Source: Haliclystus octoradiatus
Taxonomy: Eukaryota > Cnidaria > Staurozoa > Stauromedusae > Haliclystidae
Assembly (NCBI GenBank): GCA_916610825.1
Contig: OU744449.1
Span: 10,857,520 to 10,921,519, forward strand
DNA: 64,000 nucleotides
Reading direction: 5' to 3'
Shown piece by piece: positions 56,801-64,000 of this stretch (position 1 is the stretch's first letter; each line of letters starts with the position of its first letter). Below the pieces are notes generated by a model that had not been told where the DNA came from, searched no databases, and saw only the letters and a program-made list of their open reading frames with translations. The position numbers and the translations under genes are program-made.

Positions 56801-57682
56801 CGACGGCTTTTACTTCAGGGTGCTTGGTGGCCAGGTATTTTCAAAGACGTTGAATCTTTCATTACAAATTGTTCTACGTGTTGCGCGTTACGCCCTCGGT
56901 TTTCAAAAACAGTCCATACATGGCCTCAAGCAGCACCTTGGGAGCGTGTACACATGGATTTTGCGCATATTTCGGATATCGGGCCTATTTTGATCGTTGC
57001 AGATGCTGGCAGTGGCTGGATTGAGGCTACCAGATGCCCCAATCGAGCCACACACACTGTTGTCCGCATTTTAGCTGACATATTTTCTCGTTTTGGTATC
57101 CCATATAGTTTTGTTTCGGATAATGCAAAAGAGTTCATAAATGAAGAGATTGTACAGTGGCTTGCACGTTCAGGCTGCAAGAAAATTGAATCCCCTATTT
57201 ATTTTCCACGTGCCAATGGTCTGGCAGAGCGCGCTGTTCAGACGGTAAAACGCGGAATGAAGGCGTGGCATAAGGGCTTGCGTGTATCGTTTGATATGTT
57301 CCTTTATCGTATTTTAACTGTTCATCATGCCACATCCTTGACCAGGGGGAAATCTCCAGCAGAAATACTGTTAGGTAGAAATATAAGAGTCCCGTTTATA
57401 GCTGATTTTGCAACGGGAGATGTAGTAATGTACCAGCCATCTATAGCACACACGCCTAAGGAAGTCGAGTATATCCTTCCAAAAGGAAGCAATACAGCAT
57501 GGCTATCAGACAATGGAAATACTGTTCTTGCCTCTAGAAACCAATTCGGACCATCTGGTTCGTCATCAAACAATGAGTCTACTGAATCCAGAACAATAGT
57601 TAGTGAGTCCACGGATTCACTATCCCAGTTACGACGTTCTTCTAGAATTACTGCACGCCCGGATCGTTTAGGATTTGAATAA
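53876..57682 (+). CDS. Gag-Pol polyprotein of Gypsy-type retrotransposon
   Basis: One open frame of 1268 aa from ATG at 53876 (MDLKIKSLNLSDPERTEAW) to TAA; gag and pol are fused without a frameshift. In order: gag; two zinc knuckles at about 218-250 (CX2CX3HX4C and CX2CX4HX4C); aspartic protease DTGAS near 337; reverse transcriptase with KIDLKSAYWQIAI and YQDDVLIFG near 602; RNase H TTDASG near 750; integrase with an HHCC zinc finger (965-1005) and a D, D-35-E core (MDFAHI, SDNAKEF, NGLAERAVQTVK). All catalytic residues I can check are present, so the copy looks competent. It has no env and is an ordinary genomic retrotransposon. Confidence 0.95.
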   Translation: MDLKIKSLNLSDPERTEAWFTAFSAKARTKSLKDDPTNQHYPITDLFLSLCGEEALIKLTRLVRPLKLANMPYVAIEKKAMELVEPKQRLIIAERTNFLAIKKRPDESADELHIRINHAADKCDFDKFKTEQDPNEEMKKMVFINSFDDSKLRKDLIDYIRLTPIATYEDLRERVRQYSQTTAFVNRNITIQPTQPTEIPLTQYAVHSTKSVQETQRECGNCGSRHPPRRCPAYGKNCSACGIRGHFSAVCRSAGKSQNRNNSISNYSNRTNSNSKQNNHTNYAIESSLEPTITSNTMESNSYYLLNIDENKPEDINSMTEIMEDVKLNNITVPMQHDTGASCTIISSAIWQKLGNPDLSASTRKLHSYDDRGLSLIGELNATVQRNNQTNYITMPIQVVQSARPYGLLGRDILNTNNVNYSCSNSSADFLPVIKDVVATMKLKPNASPKFCHARPVPLPLQDAATAELERLQSMGVIEPIESGGTENSSPIVWVKKPSGGLRMCVDFSVHVNDKILSDAYPIPNLEGIFSKIHGAKFFAKIDLKSAYWQIAIDKAAQDISVINTHKGLFRITRLQMGMKNSAAIFQNVIETVLSGLKGIIPYQDDVLIFGNTRDSLQKRVNAVMERFNQRRLSVNKEKCVQDVTEISFLGFRISADGIGPDPRLVEKVLSLAPPKNKKEVASFVGLVNFFGRLVPNFADKIAPLNDLRKQDIDFVWTNAAQLAFDNLKKELASTPLVQPYSLNKAVTLTTDASGTAVAGILTQDGHPIIYVSKTLSPAERKYSATEREGLAVVWCVERLRQFLLGRKFTIVSDHQALSYIFDTNKSVPKTASARICRWAIKLMAFDFELKYEPGANITHADALSRLTHSTITREDVVASVSIATDSAFFAPIIPSQIIEASTSNDRLAQSIIKRIISGSWSGLSEAEKAFARVKDELTVHNNMIYFKSAPFIPIDLRSSVLKKAHNTHAGIHATRRLLLQGAWWPGIFKDVESFITNCSTCCALRPRFSKTVHTWPQAAPWERVHMDFAHISDIGPILIVADAGSGWIEATRCPNRATHTVVRILADIFSRFGIPYSFVSDNAKEFINEEIVQWLARSGCKKIESPIYFPRANGLAERAVQTVKRGMKAWHKGLRVSFDMFLYRILTVHHATSLTRGKSPAEILLGRNIRVPFIADFATGDVVMYQPSIAHTPKEVEYILPKGSNTAWLSDNGNTVLASRNQFGPSGSSSNNESTESRTIVSESTDSLSQLRRSSRITARPDRLGFE

Positions 57683-57827
57683 ATTTATTTTATAAAATCA
57701 TAATTCTCGCTTATAGCAAATACTGCACATTTATTTAATCTATTATTATCTCTTAAAATGTAACCGTATATAATTAAACTTTAATGAACATAATTTGATA
57801 ACTACATTCTCTCTAAGAAGGGGGATA

Positions 57828-58000
57828 TGTGACGTAGTCACTTAATTAAAGTAATTATAAAGTGCCCACATACATGCTGGGTTTATTGTGTAATGTAAAC
57901 AGTCTTAATATCTTGTAACTATATTGTAAAGTATGCTGAAATATAATCACTTCTATTCAGACAAAATGCAAGCGTGTTCTCTGTTTAGAACGACACAACA
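57828..58000 (+). repeat. Right LTR (173 bp)
   Basis: Identical to 53637-53809 and preceded by the polypurine tract. Confidence 0.95.
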
Positions 58001-58083
58001 CTTTGATTATACGTAAATCAATTTAAAACAATAACAAGATTGCGCTGCTAATATTACACATATTATATTATATCATCATATCA

Positions 58084-58134
58084 TGTTATTGGTAATGTTA
58101 AATACACTAAATAATAACACCAAGTCGTTTTCCA
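58084..58134. repeat. 51-bp direct repeat, copy 1
   Basis: TGTTATTGGTAATGTTAAAT through CAAGTCGTTTTCCA is repeated at 60311-60361 with one difference. No coding content. Confidence 0.8.
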
Positions 58135-58422
58135 CAAGATAATATACATTTATCCAAAATAATAACATATTTATTAGCAAGCAAATGTTGTAAGTGTTTG
58201 TGAGCATCGTTACCTTATGAATTGATGAATTGATGAGAGTATTTTCAAAAGAGAATTGGTAGGTCTATATAGTGAATATAACAATCACTGAATTAGTCAT
58301 TCAATATATTTAAAGAGCTATAGAATTCACAATGTTCAAAATATGAAATTGCTATACAAATAATACAAAGGCAAAATAATTTCAAGCTGATAAGTGATAC
58401 AACAAGACACTCAATATCATAC

Positions 58423-58463
58423 CTCAAGACTTCAGGCGGTAAAGAAACTCTGGTTGTAGACAT
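58423..58463 (-). CDS. Possible first exon of a minus-strand gene
   Basis: ATG at 58463 opens MSTTRVSLPPEVL and then a donor (AG|GTATGA). S-L-P-P-E-V-L could begin an F-box-like segment, but 13 codons are too few to judge. The LTR element lies just downstream, so any next exon would be beyond it. Speculative. Confidence 0.2.
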
Positions 58464-58778
58464 CTTGACTAGGCACGTGGTGGTCGAAGAGGGGATGAAA
58501 GGCAGAGGCAATTAACAACAAATAATTTAGCTGATTTTCCCGCCAACCTATATATCATGCATTGCAAATAAATATTTCGAAGATTCGAGAAACATTTCTG
58601 CCTAAAATCCAACTATATTCCGTCAGAACGGTTGCCATCTTGTCATTTATAAATAAATCGCTATGGTAACTTCTTCGAAGTGAGACTAAATAGTTCTTTT
58701 TATACCAAAACCCCCGGTTTTATCCCAAACGTGTAAGGCGTACGAGGCTGTCATCTCTGGCCACGGCTCTGTGACACA

Positions 58779-59428
58779 GGCCCCGATTACACTATACCGG
58801 ATAGATAACCGAGCGTAGTCATTTCCACCCGTTTAGGCCTCTCAATTACACTACACGCTTTCTATCCGGTACGCTTCGCTTGCTTTTGCCGAGTCAAAAT
58901 GACCCCACATCGTAGGTGATATGAAAAGCGCTCGGGTATGAAATCGGAGCCGAGCAGTGTAGTGTAATCGATAAAATCCGATAGCTCTGTCCACCAGCGC
59001 CTCGGTTTCAAACTATTCGGACTATTTGGATCCTATCCTTTCCCTTGTAAAAACGTTTAAATCTTCAAATTTGGGAACGATATTGGCTGATCAGTAGGGT
59101 ACCTCTCTTCAAATATGTCCCTGATTTTTATATATTTTGATCTTAAACCATCCCAGTCGACAGCATCATTTTCACATTTTGAAATGGAAGCCTTTGTTGC
59201 AATTAGCAATAACTCGACCTCCTCATCAGTCCAAAAGAAATTTTCAATATCAGACAAAGGTCCTTGATTGACCGCCATGATTGGTAAACTGCGATTATGG
59301 TGTGGATTTATTACTCACCAGAGCGAATACAGTCTGAGTGTAATCACTCACCTATCCGGTATGATTTTGACTCTGATTGCGCAATACTTATCCGGGAGAT
59401 TTCTATCCGGTATAGTGTAATTGGGGCC
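58779..59428 (-). mobile_element. Harbinger-like DNA transposon derivative
   Basis: A 650-bp element with about 26-bp inverted termini beginning GGCCCCGATTACACTATACC on the left and GGCCCCAATTACACTATACC on the right (read inwards), one mismatch. A trinucleotide ACA flanks both sides, consistent with a 3-bp duplication but weak evidence on its own. Sub-terminal copies of TTACACT and TATCCGG recur inside in both orientations. It encodes only a SANT/MADF-like ORF and no transposase, so it is probably a deletion derivative. Confidence 0.7.
59057..59278 (-). CDS. SANT/MADF-like DNA-binding ORF of the transposon
   Basis: 73 aa from ATG at 59278 (MAVNQGPLSDIENFFW) to a stop. FFWTDEEVELLLIA ... WDGLRSKYIKIRDIF fits the Myb/SANT-like fold used by the accessory protein of PIF/Harbinger transposons, which helps bring the transposase to the ends. 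The domain appears cut short after RYPTDQPISFPNLKI: the full accessory protein would be longer. Confidence 0.6.
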   Translation of the reverse strand: MAVNQGPLSDIENFFWTDEEVELLLIATKASISKCENDAVDWDGLRSKYIKIRDIFEERYPTDQPISFPNLKI

Positions 59429-59446
59429 ACAGTTGTATTTGATTAG

Positions 59447-59580
59447 GTTCGCATCTAGCTTTCTCATATAACGCGGAAGCGTGCTTAATGCATTAGGTTC
59501 GCTGTTAGCGCGCTTGGACTATGCAAACTTAATACATTATCGAACTCAACTGCGTTATACGGAGCGCGCTAACATCAAAC
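59447..59580. repeat. Imperfect inverted repeat with GCGC-rich arms
   Basis: ATAACGCGGAAGCG near 59469 and GCGTTATACGGAGCGCGC near 59551, together with GGTTCGC and CGAAC, form an imperfect inverted repeat. GC is locally higher than in the surrounding sequence. It could be another worn element. Confidence 0.4.
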
Positions 59581-59982
59581 TTAATTTGAATGAATGAACA
59601 AATTGAAATGTATTAGGTTCGGTTCACTCGTATAATCCATGCCCTACTTGTTCTAACGTCAGTCATTCAGAACCAAAACAATAACCATTGAAACAAGAGA
59701 TCCGATAATTACTTCGAGCCCATGCAATGGAATTATAAAACTGCACTGCATCAGACCCCTCTGTCTCTAAATCTGCCTTGAAAGATCATAGTTCACTATT
59801 GAAGATTCTTGCCTCAGTTGTACTTGTTACTATTATAGTGGTATTATTACAATATTTTCATTTGATCACCTATCTCATTCGAAATTCAGAACCTGTTGAT
59901 AACAGACAATAAATAACGCAGAACAGAGACGAAAAGAACTGACTCAATGGAATGGATAATTTTGATACATTTATTTTAGGTA

Positions 59983-60114
59983 TTAATGACGGTACTCGAG
60001 TAATAAATCTTCAGGCTGTTGATCCTCTCCATAGTGGGATAAAGGCTGTTGTGGTTGTGGTGATGGTTGCGGCGGCGACAACCCCCGTCTAGGGCGGCCA
60101 AACAGATTGAACAT
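59983..60114 (-). CDS. Small proline/glutamine-rich ORF
   Basis: 43 aa from ATG at 60114: MFNLFGRPRRGLSPPQPSPQ ... EDLLLEYRH, then TAA. The first 11 codons recur as MFNLLGPSRRG in the repeat at 60147-60275 and, with changes, at 61117-61236. It may be a terminal exon or a repeat-derived peptide. No known family. Confidence 0.3.
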   Translation of the reverse strand: MFNLFGRPRRGLSPPQPSPQPQQPLSHYGEDQQPEDLLLEYRH

Positions 60115-60146
60115 TGCTCATTCATGATTCATGATTGATTGGATAC

Positions 60147-60275
60147 AGTGAGCTATAATTCATAAATGACACATGAGTAACCCCGCCTAGAGGGGCCAAG
60201 GAGATTGAACATCGCTCCATTTTTCTCTTTACTTACGTGAAATTGATTCTTTGACTAAAAAAAAAATAAATATTA
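60147..60275 (-). repeat. Direct repeat of about 125 bp, copy 1
   Basis: GTAACCCCGCCTAG ... GGCCAAGGAGATTGAACATC through TTGATTCTTTGACTAAAA recurs at 61117-61236. The two copies bracket a segment with the ORF at 60551-60948. Confidence 0.8.
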
Positions 60276-60310
60276 TAAAGGTACTTATGTAGTCTTTGCT
60301 GTTATATATT

Positions 60311-60361
60311 TGTTATTGGTAATGTTAAATACACTAAATAATAACACCAAGTCATTTTCCA
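60311..60361. repeat. 51-bp direct repeat, copy 2
   Basis: Second copy of 58084-58134. Together they bracket the Harbinger-like element and a further 1.7 kb. Confidence 0.8.
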
Positions 60362-60550
60362 TAGTGTATCCTTGTGCTTGCTGTTTAGCAACGGCGCCAC
60401 ATTTGGATCTAAGTGAAATCTCTTCTTAAATTCTATCTTAGGAACTTTCACACATTTTATGTATGGATGATAGAAGGTTCTAGCCTTTTCATGAGTCAGA
60501 GTTAAAACACCTGGTATAATTCCAATTGTGCGTTTGTTCTCCCCATAACT

Positions 60551-60948
60551 CTATGCGTCTTCGTTCAATAAATATGTCCCCTGGTTGTGTGGATGGCATC
60601 TGGCTGCAGTTTCTCGAACAAACTTTGTGCAAGATGTGCAGGTATATGCCCTCATATCAATTACGAATTCCACCGTAATCTCTTCCTCATTCACACATTC
60701 TGAGGAATTACCACCAAAGGGTGACCGCCAGCCAGAGACATCTCTTTGGATGCTTGCCCTTTTTCGCAGTCTATTTACCCCAATCTTTTCCCCACTGTTT
60801 GACTTGACGGTCCTATTTATGAATTGGTCAAGCGAGAGAAACATCAGCGTCTTCGCATATTCTTTAAGGTTGTGTCTGAAATATATGAGCAATATTGCAT
60901 GCGAGCACACAGCTTGATGCTTGACATTTGAATCCCTTGTAATCACAT
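60551..60948 (-). CDS. Hypothetical exon with C-x2-C motif
   Basis: The minus-strand frame is open from a possible acceptor (TTAAG at 60949-60953) for about 132 codons to TAG. It reads VKHQAVCSHAILLIYFRHNL, KEYAKTLMFLSLDQFINRTV, VNRLRKRASIQRDVSGW and RAYTCTSCTKFVRETAARCH. It looks like a protein end, with a possible zinc site (CTSC ... CHPH). It lies between two direct repeats, so it may belong to a mobile element. Unknown function; no start codon seen. Confidence 0.45.
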
Positions 60949-61116
60949 CTTAAGAAAATTGAAAAATAATTACGAGCATATTACACTGTAAACTATATGA
61001 TAAACTTATATGATATGTTTCTGTGATGTATGAGGCACAATAGGGCCATAAAACTAAACAGGCTGGTAATTCCCTTAATTTGTCTGACGAAAGATTCAAC
61101 TTCAAGGATAGGCTAC

Positions 61117-61236
61117 AATGAGCTATAATTCATAATGACACATGAGTAACCCCGCCTAGGGGGCCAAGGAGATTGGACATCGCTCCATTTCTCTCTTTAC
61201 TTACGGGGAATTGATTCTTTGACTAAAAAAATAAAT
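61117..61236 (-). repeat. Direct repeat of about 125 bp, copy 2
   Basis: Second copy of 60147-60275, about 970 bp away, with a handful of differences. On the minus strand both copies contain a potential donor (CGTAAGTAAAG). Confidence 0.8.
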
Positions 61237-61862
61237 AGATATATATATAATAATAATATAAATGTACTTTATAATATTATTATTATTTTTAGTCCATCCT
61301 TCTTTCAAATGTCAGGTTTCAAATATAATATAAATGTAAATGCATATCAATTTAAGGAATCGCTCAAAGCTATTTATGTGTTGTTGTTCTTTAGCAACTG
61401 TTCACTACTTACTTGGAATAAATTACAACCTTGCAAACTAAGATGCTCACTACAGCATAATTTGTAATTTGTTATACAGTAATTCACTTTATTTATTTAT
61501 TTATTTTCAGAAATAAAGAAAATGAAATTCAATCTTCTCAAATTTTATATTATGACTGATGCCAGGTTAGAATGGAAGATATCTGCAACACAACGTTATG
61601 TAATTTCAAACTCCTTGTTTGAAATTATCTCAGTTAATAATCTAGGACTCAAGTTTGGTTAGTGGAATATTTATTAGTTATGATATTTATTATTATTGAT
61701 CAAAATTGAATTTTTACTTGATTCCTACTGAGTTTATACAGTTTATTGACATTTGATTTATCTGGTAAATAGATTGTTTGGTACAATTGTAGACAGTTCA
61801 TTGTAAAGCTAATGATACATTTAGATAAGAACAATACTTCAATAATTAACTAAATGTTAATG

Positions 61863-62041
61863 CAGTGGAACCCGCACAAGTGCAATTCAGATAAGTTAAA
61901 TCCCCGCTTATATGCAACTTGGCTTTAAAACTCTATTGGCTATTTTGTAGTCGCGTATTTGATAAACAATTTCGGATAAGTGCAAATAACTGAAATGGAG
62001 ATTGTTGATAATTTTGGCTTGCACGTAAGCAGGTTGCACTG
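61863..62041 (+). mobile_element. MITE, family D, better preserved copy
   Basis: A 179-bp element with inverted termini CAGTGGAACC and GGTTGCACTG; TA follows on the right and TG precedes on the left (a decayed TA). Internal TGCAATTCAGATAAG and CGGATAAGTGCAAAT are shared with 5705-5893. No ORF. Confidence 0.6.
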
Positions 62042-62596
62042 TAATAAAATGAAGGTTTTGTCAAAGGTTTACTCAAAAGTTAGAATTCAAATACTCAACA
62101 TTTAAAGAAAGTCCTTATAGTAGAGATTGGATTTAATTTTGGACTATTGTACCCTTTGTAAACTCTATTTACGATCTTTTCCCCATTGAAATCCATTCAA
62201 ATTTACCCTGATATCTTGGATTTCAGACTAATTTTGAAGTTTTTGATACTTGTGTCTGTTATAGTAGAACCAAATTTCTAGTCCAACGCAAAAAATATGT
62301 GAGCAATGTTCTTCAACTGCAGTTTCAAATTCTTTCACACGGTTGTCCAATAACAAGTTTAAAAAATTAATCTACTTGATCAATGAGATTTGAAGAGAGG
62401 TAAAAATAAAATAAAAAATCGATAGAAATAATGGCAATTTGAATGTTGGTTGAAATAAGTTCGTACAGCAGAAGTTTACCAAAATTCATCTCAAAGCATA
62501 GTGAAAATATCCACTAGGCTACAAGTATCAAAGACAGCCTGCTCTGGATAAGGGATAAGACTATGTGTAAAGTTTATTTTCTGTTTTGGTAACTTT

Positions 62597-62811
62597 TTAA
62601 ATTAATGACATCATTTCTTTGAAAGTGAGCTTAGTTTTCTGTCCATCCACGGTTACATCAAAGGCAACCTTTTTCACTTCAACTACAATATATCCAAACT
62701 TCCTTCCACGATGCTGCAAGCTCCTCAACAAAATTACCCTTAAAAGATGCTGACTCTGTTCTAAAAAATATCTGCAGCATGAAATCTTTGATGCTGCCCT
62801 GGAGACAATTC
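62597..62811 (-). CDS. Possible last exon of a minus-strand gene
   Basis: After a good acceptor (TTTTGCAG, ending at 62812) the frame runs 70 codons to TAA at 62597: GIVSRAASKISCC ... LQHRGRKFGYIVVEVKK, VAFDVTVDGQKTKLTFKEMM. The C-terminal half looks like a folded domain. Upstream exons would be to the right, possibly beyond the window. I do not recognise the family. Confidence 0.4.
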
Positions 62812-62868
62812 CTGCAAAACAAATTGTTGAGGTTATGAACTAATCATAAAAATTGGACCATTTAACTT

Positions 62869-63282
62869 TCATGAACAGTTATCACAGGTCCATGTAATTT
62901 TTCATGAAAAGCCCCTTCGAAAAAATCACTCGGTTCATGAACTGTTGAAGAACTTTAATAACATTCATGAACTATTTGCAACCACCTTTCATGAACTAGT
63001 TATCAATATTTCATGAGCAGCTCGTTCATAAAATTTAATTTAATTTATCATAAACTAGTATGGTACATGAAAGTTTCTCAATTTTAAGGACGTTTTCATG
63101 AACTGTTAATGAACTGTCCCGAAAGTTTATGTACAGTTGAGCCATTCATGAACTTGTTTAACGGTTGTTTTGCATCTGTTTTTAATTTTGCGGTATTATG
63201 TAATTACCAGTTCTGGCTCCTGTCAGAGTCACAACTGCAAAAGGTTTGTTGAGTTCACAAGCTCTTCATGAAAGTTCATGAA
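62869..63282. repeat. Cluster of the palindrome TTCATGAA
   Basis: Nine exact TTCATGAA octamers (62869, 62901, 62934, 62964, 62988, 63095, 63145, 63265, 63275) and several one-off variants lie in 414 bp, most in the context TTCATGAACT. Spacing is irregular, so it is not a plain tandem array. Confidence 0.85.
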
Positions 63283-64000
63283 ATTGAAAATTTATTTTAC
63301 ATTCCTGGACTGTTTTCACAAGAGCAGAATTTGAATTTTACTCCTGTTCACCTCAGGTCTGGACAGTGACATTTTTACCGGTAATGATCTTGGAAATATT
63401 TCGGGACCATTTTGGTCTATTATTTCAACAATTTGAAAGTATTTAAAATAAATTATATGTGCACAATGTAATTAATATTGTGAAGCTTATGTGTGTGATC
63501 TCATACATGTAGTACAATGTAATTGCTAATTTATGCTTTAATCTAGTATGGAAATTTTGTATAGTAATATTATGTTCTGTTCAATGATTAAAACAGCTAA
63601 AAGTGGTAAAAATGACCTACGATGGTTGACTCTTCACGCATAGAGTAATGTGCGTGTTTGTCGCTTGTATTGTTTTTTTGTCTGAACCATGCTGAAATGT
63701 GAAATTTGACGCTATTCTATGCCATGCCTGACATTGATCATTTAAATTTATGCTAAGCTTAATTCGAATTGAGCTCGTAGCCACTGCCGATCAATGTTGT
63801 TTCTTTAATGTTTCTCTTTTGTATCAAATTTTAGATGTATGAAAATTGAATTACAAACACAATGTCTTCCATTCCAGTAAAAACGTGTGCAATGCACCTT
63901 AATATTGAGAAAATACTCTTGATCAAAAACGCTGTATTATCCTCCTCAAAATGTCAAACCAATGAACAATCAATATTCCATTGCGATGCATTCATTGCAA
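63283..64000. other. Right edge without recognisable genes
   Basis: AT-rich sequence; no ORF, repeat or splice-bounded exon that I can support. It may be intron of the gene ending at 62597. Confidence 0.4.

Larger units (their letters stand above)
53637..58000 (+). mobile_element. Gypsy-type LTR retrotransposon, full length, young
   Basis: A 4364-bp element with two 173-bp LTRs that I find identical base for base (TGTGACGTAG ... CGACACAACA). It is flanked by a 5-bp target duplication CTTTG (53632-53636 and 58001-58005). A TGG-type primer site (TGGCGTCCCCGAGTGCA at 53813) follows the left LTR after AAT, and a purine tract AAGAAGGGGGA (57815-57825) precedes the right LTR. The domain order protease-RT-RNase H-integrase places it in Ty3/Gypsy. 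There is no envelope gene. Confidence 0.95.

Noticed and set aside
1-64000. Prokaryotic features (operons, Shine-Dalgarno sites, CRISPR arrays, origins)
   Set aside because: The spliced genes and eukaryotic transposons show this is animal nuclear DNA; such features are not expected and none was seen.

Overview
The window is nuclear DNA from an animal. It is AT-rich, its genes are split by introns with canonical GT..AG borders (often TTTTAG acceptors), and it carries metazoan genes (class IIa histone deacetylase, F-box protein, fucose mutarotase) and eukaryotic transposons of several orders. The deacetylase keeps a catalytic tyrosine that vertebrate class IIa enzymes have replaced with histidine, which points to an invertebrate. 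I cannot name the species from sequence alone.

Layout. (1) 545-21052 (+): the C-terminal two thirds of a class IIa HDAC gene, 18 exons in the window; the N-terminal exons lie to the left. Its introns hold several MITE families and a LINE 3' end. Its 6.5-kb intron at 11717-18250 holds a large inverted repeat and two near-identical antisense three-exon genes in tandem (13059-14133 and 15787-16863). These encode 296-aa proteins with two zinc-knuckle-like modules resembling the N-terminal cysteine motif of USPL1. This nested tandem locus is the least familiar thing in the window. (2) 21.2-25.7 kb: intergenic DNA with repeats. (3) 25787-32870 (+): a seven-exon F-box protein gene (576 aa). (4) 32.9-39.5 kb: mostly intergenic, with a single-exon 188-aa unknown gene at 37385-37951. 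(5) 39848-44818: a complete hAT transposon with 8-bp target duplication, matching termini and an intact three-exon transposase (1011 aa) on the minus strand; it splits an older open reading frame. (6) 45219-52759 (+): fucose mutarotase (FUOM), two exons around a 7.1-kb intron that has collected a 1-kb foldback element, a THAP remnant, a LINE RT fragment, a tRNA-like sequence and a BEL/Pao remnant. (7) 53637-58000: a Gypsy-type LTR retrotransposon with identical 173-bp LTRs, a 5-bp target duplication and one intact gag-pol frame, so a recent insertion. (8) 58.0-64 kb: a Harbinger-like element carrying a SANT/MADF-like ORF, direct repeats, poorly defined minus-strand exons, and a cluster of the palindrome TTCATGAA.

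The host genes show no shared pathway. What stands out is mobile-element activity of different ages: intact and apparently recent (LTR, hAT), non-autonomous families with readable target duplications (9-bp MULE-like, 8-bp hAT-like, TA-flanked), and decayed remnants.
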